From the NCBI GenBank assembly GCA_022837245.1, contig JALHHX010000172.1:1-8703 (forward strand): a DNA stretch of 8,703 nt. The letters run 5' to 3'. Source of the stretch: Lentisphaerota bacterium. GTDB lineage: Bacteria > Verrucomicrobiota > Kiritimatiellia > RFP12 > UBA3636. The notes under the pieces are model-generated. The model searched no databases. It saw only the letters and a list, made by a program, of their open reading frames with translations, and was not told the origin of the DNA. Made by a program: the position numbers and the translations under genes. Every line of letters begins with the position of its first letter. Position 1 is the first letter of the stretch. Shown in pieces: positions 6,837 through 8,703 of the stretch.

Positions 6837-7172
6837 AGGCTCATCGTTCGCAGGGTATGTGTGCGCTCTAACAACAAAGGAACAGCCACAATGATCACCG
6901 AAAAACCGGAGGCGAAGAACAACCAGAAACTTGCACCCTACAATGACTTTCTGCGCGAGCTTGCGAAGGGTCGTGGCTATTTGGTTGCCGATTTGAACGC
7001 GGATATGCAAGAAGGCGTCAAGCAAGGAGCTCGCTAGGCTCTGGCCGAAGCCGCCGCCGCCGATAAAAAGAACGTGGAGGCTTACATCCTCGACAAGGCG
7101 CTCGGAAAATGGTTTACCTGGACGCGGCATTCCCTGTGCCTTCGGGATGTCTCCCGCAGGCGACGGCGATGA
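6837..7172 (+). pseudogene. Probable SGNH/GDSL-type hydrolase remnant with in-frame TAG
   Basis: An ATG at 6891, with AAAGGA 9 bases upstream, starts a 48-codon frame ending at TAG 7035-7037. Its product includes KLAPYNDFLRELAKGRGYLV and ADLNADMQEGV, which resembles the segment before the C-terminal Asp-His block of SGNH/GDSL hydrolases (a tyrosine-asparagine start, then an ADLN block). The frame reads on past the TAG as ALAEAAAADKKNVEAYILD before losing coherence, and it is also open for some codons upstream of the ATG. The catalytic serine block (GDS) and the C-terminal D-x-x-H block are absent. I read it as a leftover of a hydrolase gene, but the family assignment rests on short resemblance only. 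A genuine 48-residue small protein using the ribosome site is the alternative. Confidence 0.35.
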
Positions 7173-7498
7173 GCCCGCTGTGCAAGAGACTCAGGATCGT
7201 GCAGGGATGCAAGTGTGGTTGACTCCATGCTCCCGCTGCACGGGCGCATTGGCGAGTTGAAGGCTCGAATTCCTCGCCAATGGCGGTGCCTCGCCACGCT
7301 TGTCACCGCACGTGAAAGCGGTGCCGCCCGTTGGTTTTCACCGCACTCCAAACGTTTCGCCGCGCCCAAAGTGGTTGTTTCACGGCTTCGCGGAATGCTG
7401 GCATGCTACCCATCGTCTTGCTTGATGCGTCTTAATTTCCGTGCTTCAGTTGAAAAGTCTTTCCGTCTGCACATTACGCGCGCCATCGGGCATGGAGC
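7173..7498. other. Intergenic stretch with no convincing gene
   Basis: Both strands were read. The open frames here (such as plus 7215-7502 and minus 7369-7082) are rich in Arg, Ser and Cys, show no recognisable motif and have no good ribosome site. The only structure seen is the inverted repeat at 7198-7242 and a weaker, imperfect one (CCAATGGCGG near 7277, CCGCCCGTTGG near 7324). It may be decayed coding sequence. Confidence 0.5.
7198..7242. repeat. Inverted repeat able to form a long hairpin
   Basis: CGTGCAG (7198-7204) pairs perfectly with CTGCACG (7236-7242). Inside, GGATGCA (7205-7211) pairs with TGCTCC (7228-7233) with one bulged T, leaving a 16-base loop. There is no following U-run, so it is not a standard terminator. 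It may be a structured RNA element, an operator or chance. Confidence 0.45.
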
Positions 7499-7527
7499 TT
7501 GACATCCCTTCGCGCCAAGAGTAACCT
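7499..7527 (+). promoter_or_regulatory. Possible sigma70 promoter of cstA
   Basis: A perfect TTGACA (7499-7504) is followed after 17 bases by a weak -10, TAACCT (7522-7527), 33 bases before the cstA ATG. The poor -10 would suit an activator-dependent promoter, as known for carbon-starvation genes, but no activator site was identified. Confidence 0.4.
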
Positions 7528-7549
7528 TTAGAAGAAATTTTCACTTTCT

Positions 7550-7555
7550 GGAAAG
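7550..7555 (+). promoter_or_regulatory. Ribosome binding site of cstA
   Basis: GGAAAG, 5 bases before ATG 7561. It is a modest Shine-Dalgarno match at slightly short spacing, consistent with the chosen start. Confidence 0.5.
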
Positions 7556-7560
7556 AATTT

Positions 7561-8703
7561 ATGAACGGTCTCACATTGCTCATCGGCGCAGTTGCCTTCT
7601 ACCTTGTCGCTTACTTCCTCTACGGCGGATTCCTCGGCCGCCTCTTCAGCCTTGACCGCGATCGGCCCACGCCGGCGCACACGCTGCGCGACGACATCGA
7701 CTATGCTCCGACAAGTCCGTTCGTTCTCTTTGGGCACCATTTCGCAAGCATTGCCGGCGCGGGGCCAATCGTAGGGCCGATCATGGCCATATACTTCGGG
7801 TGGGGTCCAGTGGCTCTCTGGCTGTTACTTGGATGCGTTTTCATCGGCGCGATGCACGACCTGGCGGCCATGGTGTTGAGCATCCGCAATCAGGGGCGTA
7901 GCATTGCTTCGGTCATCGAGCAATACGTCGGCTATGCCGGGCGCCAGCTATTCCTCGTCTTCTGCTGGTCCACGCTTGTCCTAGTCGTGGCCGTGTTCGC
8001 CAAGCTCGTGGCGGAGGGGTTTGTAAATAACCCTGCGGTTGCCTCCTCGTCGATTCTGTTTATTTTTATCGCTACGATTTTCGGCTGGCTTGTCCATCGG
8101 CGCGGACTCTCGATACTAGTTGGCTCGCTTATCTTTGTGCCTCTAGTGTTTTTCTTCGTCTGGCTTGGCACAAAGATACCCTTAGACCTTGAGGCGATTC
8201 TTGGCACCACCGAATCGCAAACGAAGACGATCTGGATTTTGATTTTGATGGTCTACTGCACTGCAGCCTCGACGCTGCCGGTGTGGCTGATGCTACAGCC
8301 GCGCGACTACCTTAACTCCTACCTGCTCTATGGTATGCTCTTGTTCGGGTTCGCTGGCATAATAGCCTACCACCCGGATATCCAGATGCCTGCCTTCGAA
8401 GGCTTCACCGCGCGGAACTTCTCCAACGTAGAGACGTCGATCTTTCCGTTCGTATTCGTCACGATAGCTTGCGGCGCATGCTCTGGTTTCCATTCGCTCG
8501 TGGCTTCCGGCACGACGGCAAAGCAGCTAAACAATGAGAAGGACGCCATCCCAGTTGGCTACGGTGCCATGTTGCTTGAGGGTATCCTTGGTGTCATCGC
8601 AATGATATCAGTCGCATACCTCTCGCGAGATGAGATTATCGCAAAAGGCGGCGTAAAGGACGCATCGACCCTCTTCGCAACCGGTCTCGCCACTTTCGGT
8701 TCA
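7561..8703 (+). CDS. cstA: CstA-family carbon starvation transporter, first 381 codons (runs off right edge)
   Basis: This is a polytopic inner-membrane protein of the CstA family, known in enterobacteria for uptake of peptides or pyruvate under nutrient limitation. The N-terminus MNGLTLLIGAVAFYLVAYFL is a membrane segment. The family's conserved blocks follow: GHHFASIAGAGPIVGP (58-73), M98-H99-D100-LAAM, IRNQGRSIASVIEQY, and CGACSGFHSLVASGTTAKQL (from C304). Alternating hydrophobic stretches suggest at least eight membrane spans in the visible part. The frame is open to the window end, so the C-terminal part is missing; family members run to about 700 residues. The start is fixed by GGAAAG upstream and the family N-terminus. 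It appears to be transcribed on its own. The substrate in this organism is unknown. Confidence 0.95.
   Translation, partial: MNGLTLLIGAVAFYLVAYFLYGGFLGRLFSLDRDRPTPAHTLRDDIDYAPTSPFVLFGHHFASIAGAGPIVGPIMAIYFGWGPVALWLLLGCVFIGAMHDLAAMVLSIRNQGRSIASVIEQYVGYAGRQLFLVFCWSTLVLVVAVFAKLVAEGFVNNPAVASSSILFIFIATIFGWLVHRRGLSILVGSLIFVPLVFFFVWLGTKIPLDLEAILGTTESQTKTIWILILMVYCTAASTLPVWLMLQPRDYLNSYLLYGMLLFGFAGIIAYHPDIQMPAFEGFTARNFSNVETSIFPFVFVTIACGACSGFHSLVASGTTAKQLNNEKDAIPVGYGAMLLEGILGVIAMISVAYLSRDEIIAKGGVKDASTLFATGLATFGS

Noticed and set aside
6812..6867. Nested short inverted repeats (AGCGC/GCGCT and CATAC/GTATG) as a terminator after the prenyl synthase
   Set aside because: The stems are only 5 bp, are widely spaced and are not followed by a U-run, so they are likely chance.
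7035..7037. TAG as a recoded (pyrrolysine or suppressor) codon
   Set aside because: The frame loses coherence soon afterwards and ends at TGA near 7172. No other TAG recoding is seen, and the glycosyltransferase at 4728 itself ends at TAG.
7173..7498. tRNA, CRISPR or insertion-sequence content in the gene-free stretch
   Set aside because: No cloverleaf with a T-loop consensus, no regularly spaced repeats, no transposase motif and no terminal repeats were seen.

Overview
The window looks like chromosomal DNA from a bacterium of moderately high G+C. Genes are tightly packed on both strands around one divergent promoter region near 3417-3601. Taxonomy is uncertain. The mix of a DnaE-type polymerase, a small two-cluster ferredoxin, a GT4 glycosyltransferase with helical partner proteins, a farnesyl-diphosphate-synthase-type enzyme and a CstA transporter would fit an uncultured anaerobe, perhaps of the Planctomycetes-Verrucomicrobia-Chlamydiae group. 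That placement is inference only.

Leftward unit (3416 down to 1): a 57-residue 2[4Fe-4S] ferredoxin, a GT4-like glycosyltransferase whose reading frame is broken about 85 codons in, and the first 633 codons of dnaE, which runs off the left edge. Gaps are 24 and 35 bases. A good sigma70-type promoter (TTGAAT, 17 bases, TATAAT) precedes the ferredoxin.

Rightward unit (3602-6813): an MBL-fold hydrolase of the glyoxalase II type, two overlapping short frames that appear to be one roughly 152-residue helical/coiled-coil protein split by a perfect 13-bp tandem duplication, a GT4 glycosyltransferase overlapping it by ATGA, and a polyprenyl synthase (ispA-like). An FPP-type enzyme beside a glycosyltransferase fits supply of a polyprenyl carrier for envelope glycan assembly, but the link is contextual.

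Right part (6814-8703): about 750 bases with no intact gene. It holds a probable degraded SGNH/GDSL hydrolase tail interrupted by a TAG, plus one notable hairpin. It is followed by the 5' 381 codons of a CstA-family transporter that runs off the right edge.

The most noteworthy signals are the 13-bp duplication that exactly accounts for a frame break in the helical protein, a second frame break at a CG dinucleotide tract in the other glycosyltransferase, and a prenyl synthase that lacks the usual lysine-bearing loop after its second aspartate motif. I did not find convincing evidence of an undescribed multi-gene system. The best candidate is the helical-protein plus glycosyltransferase pair.
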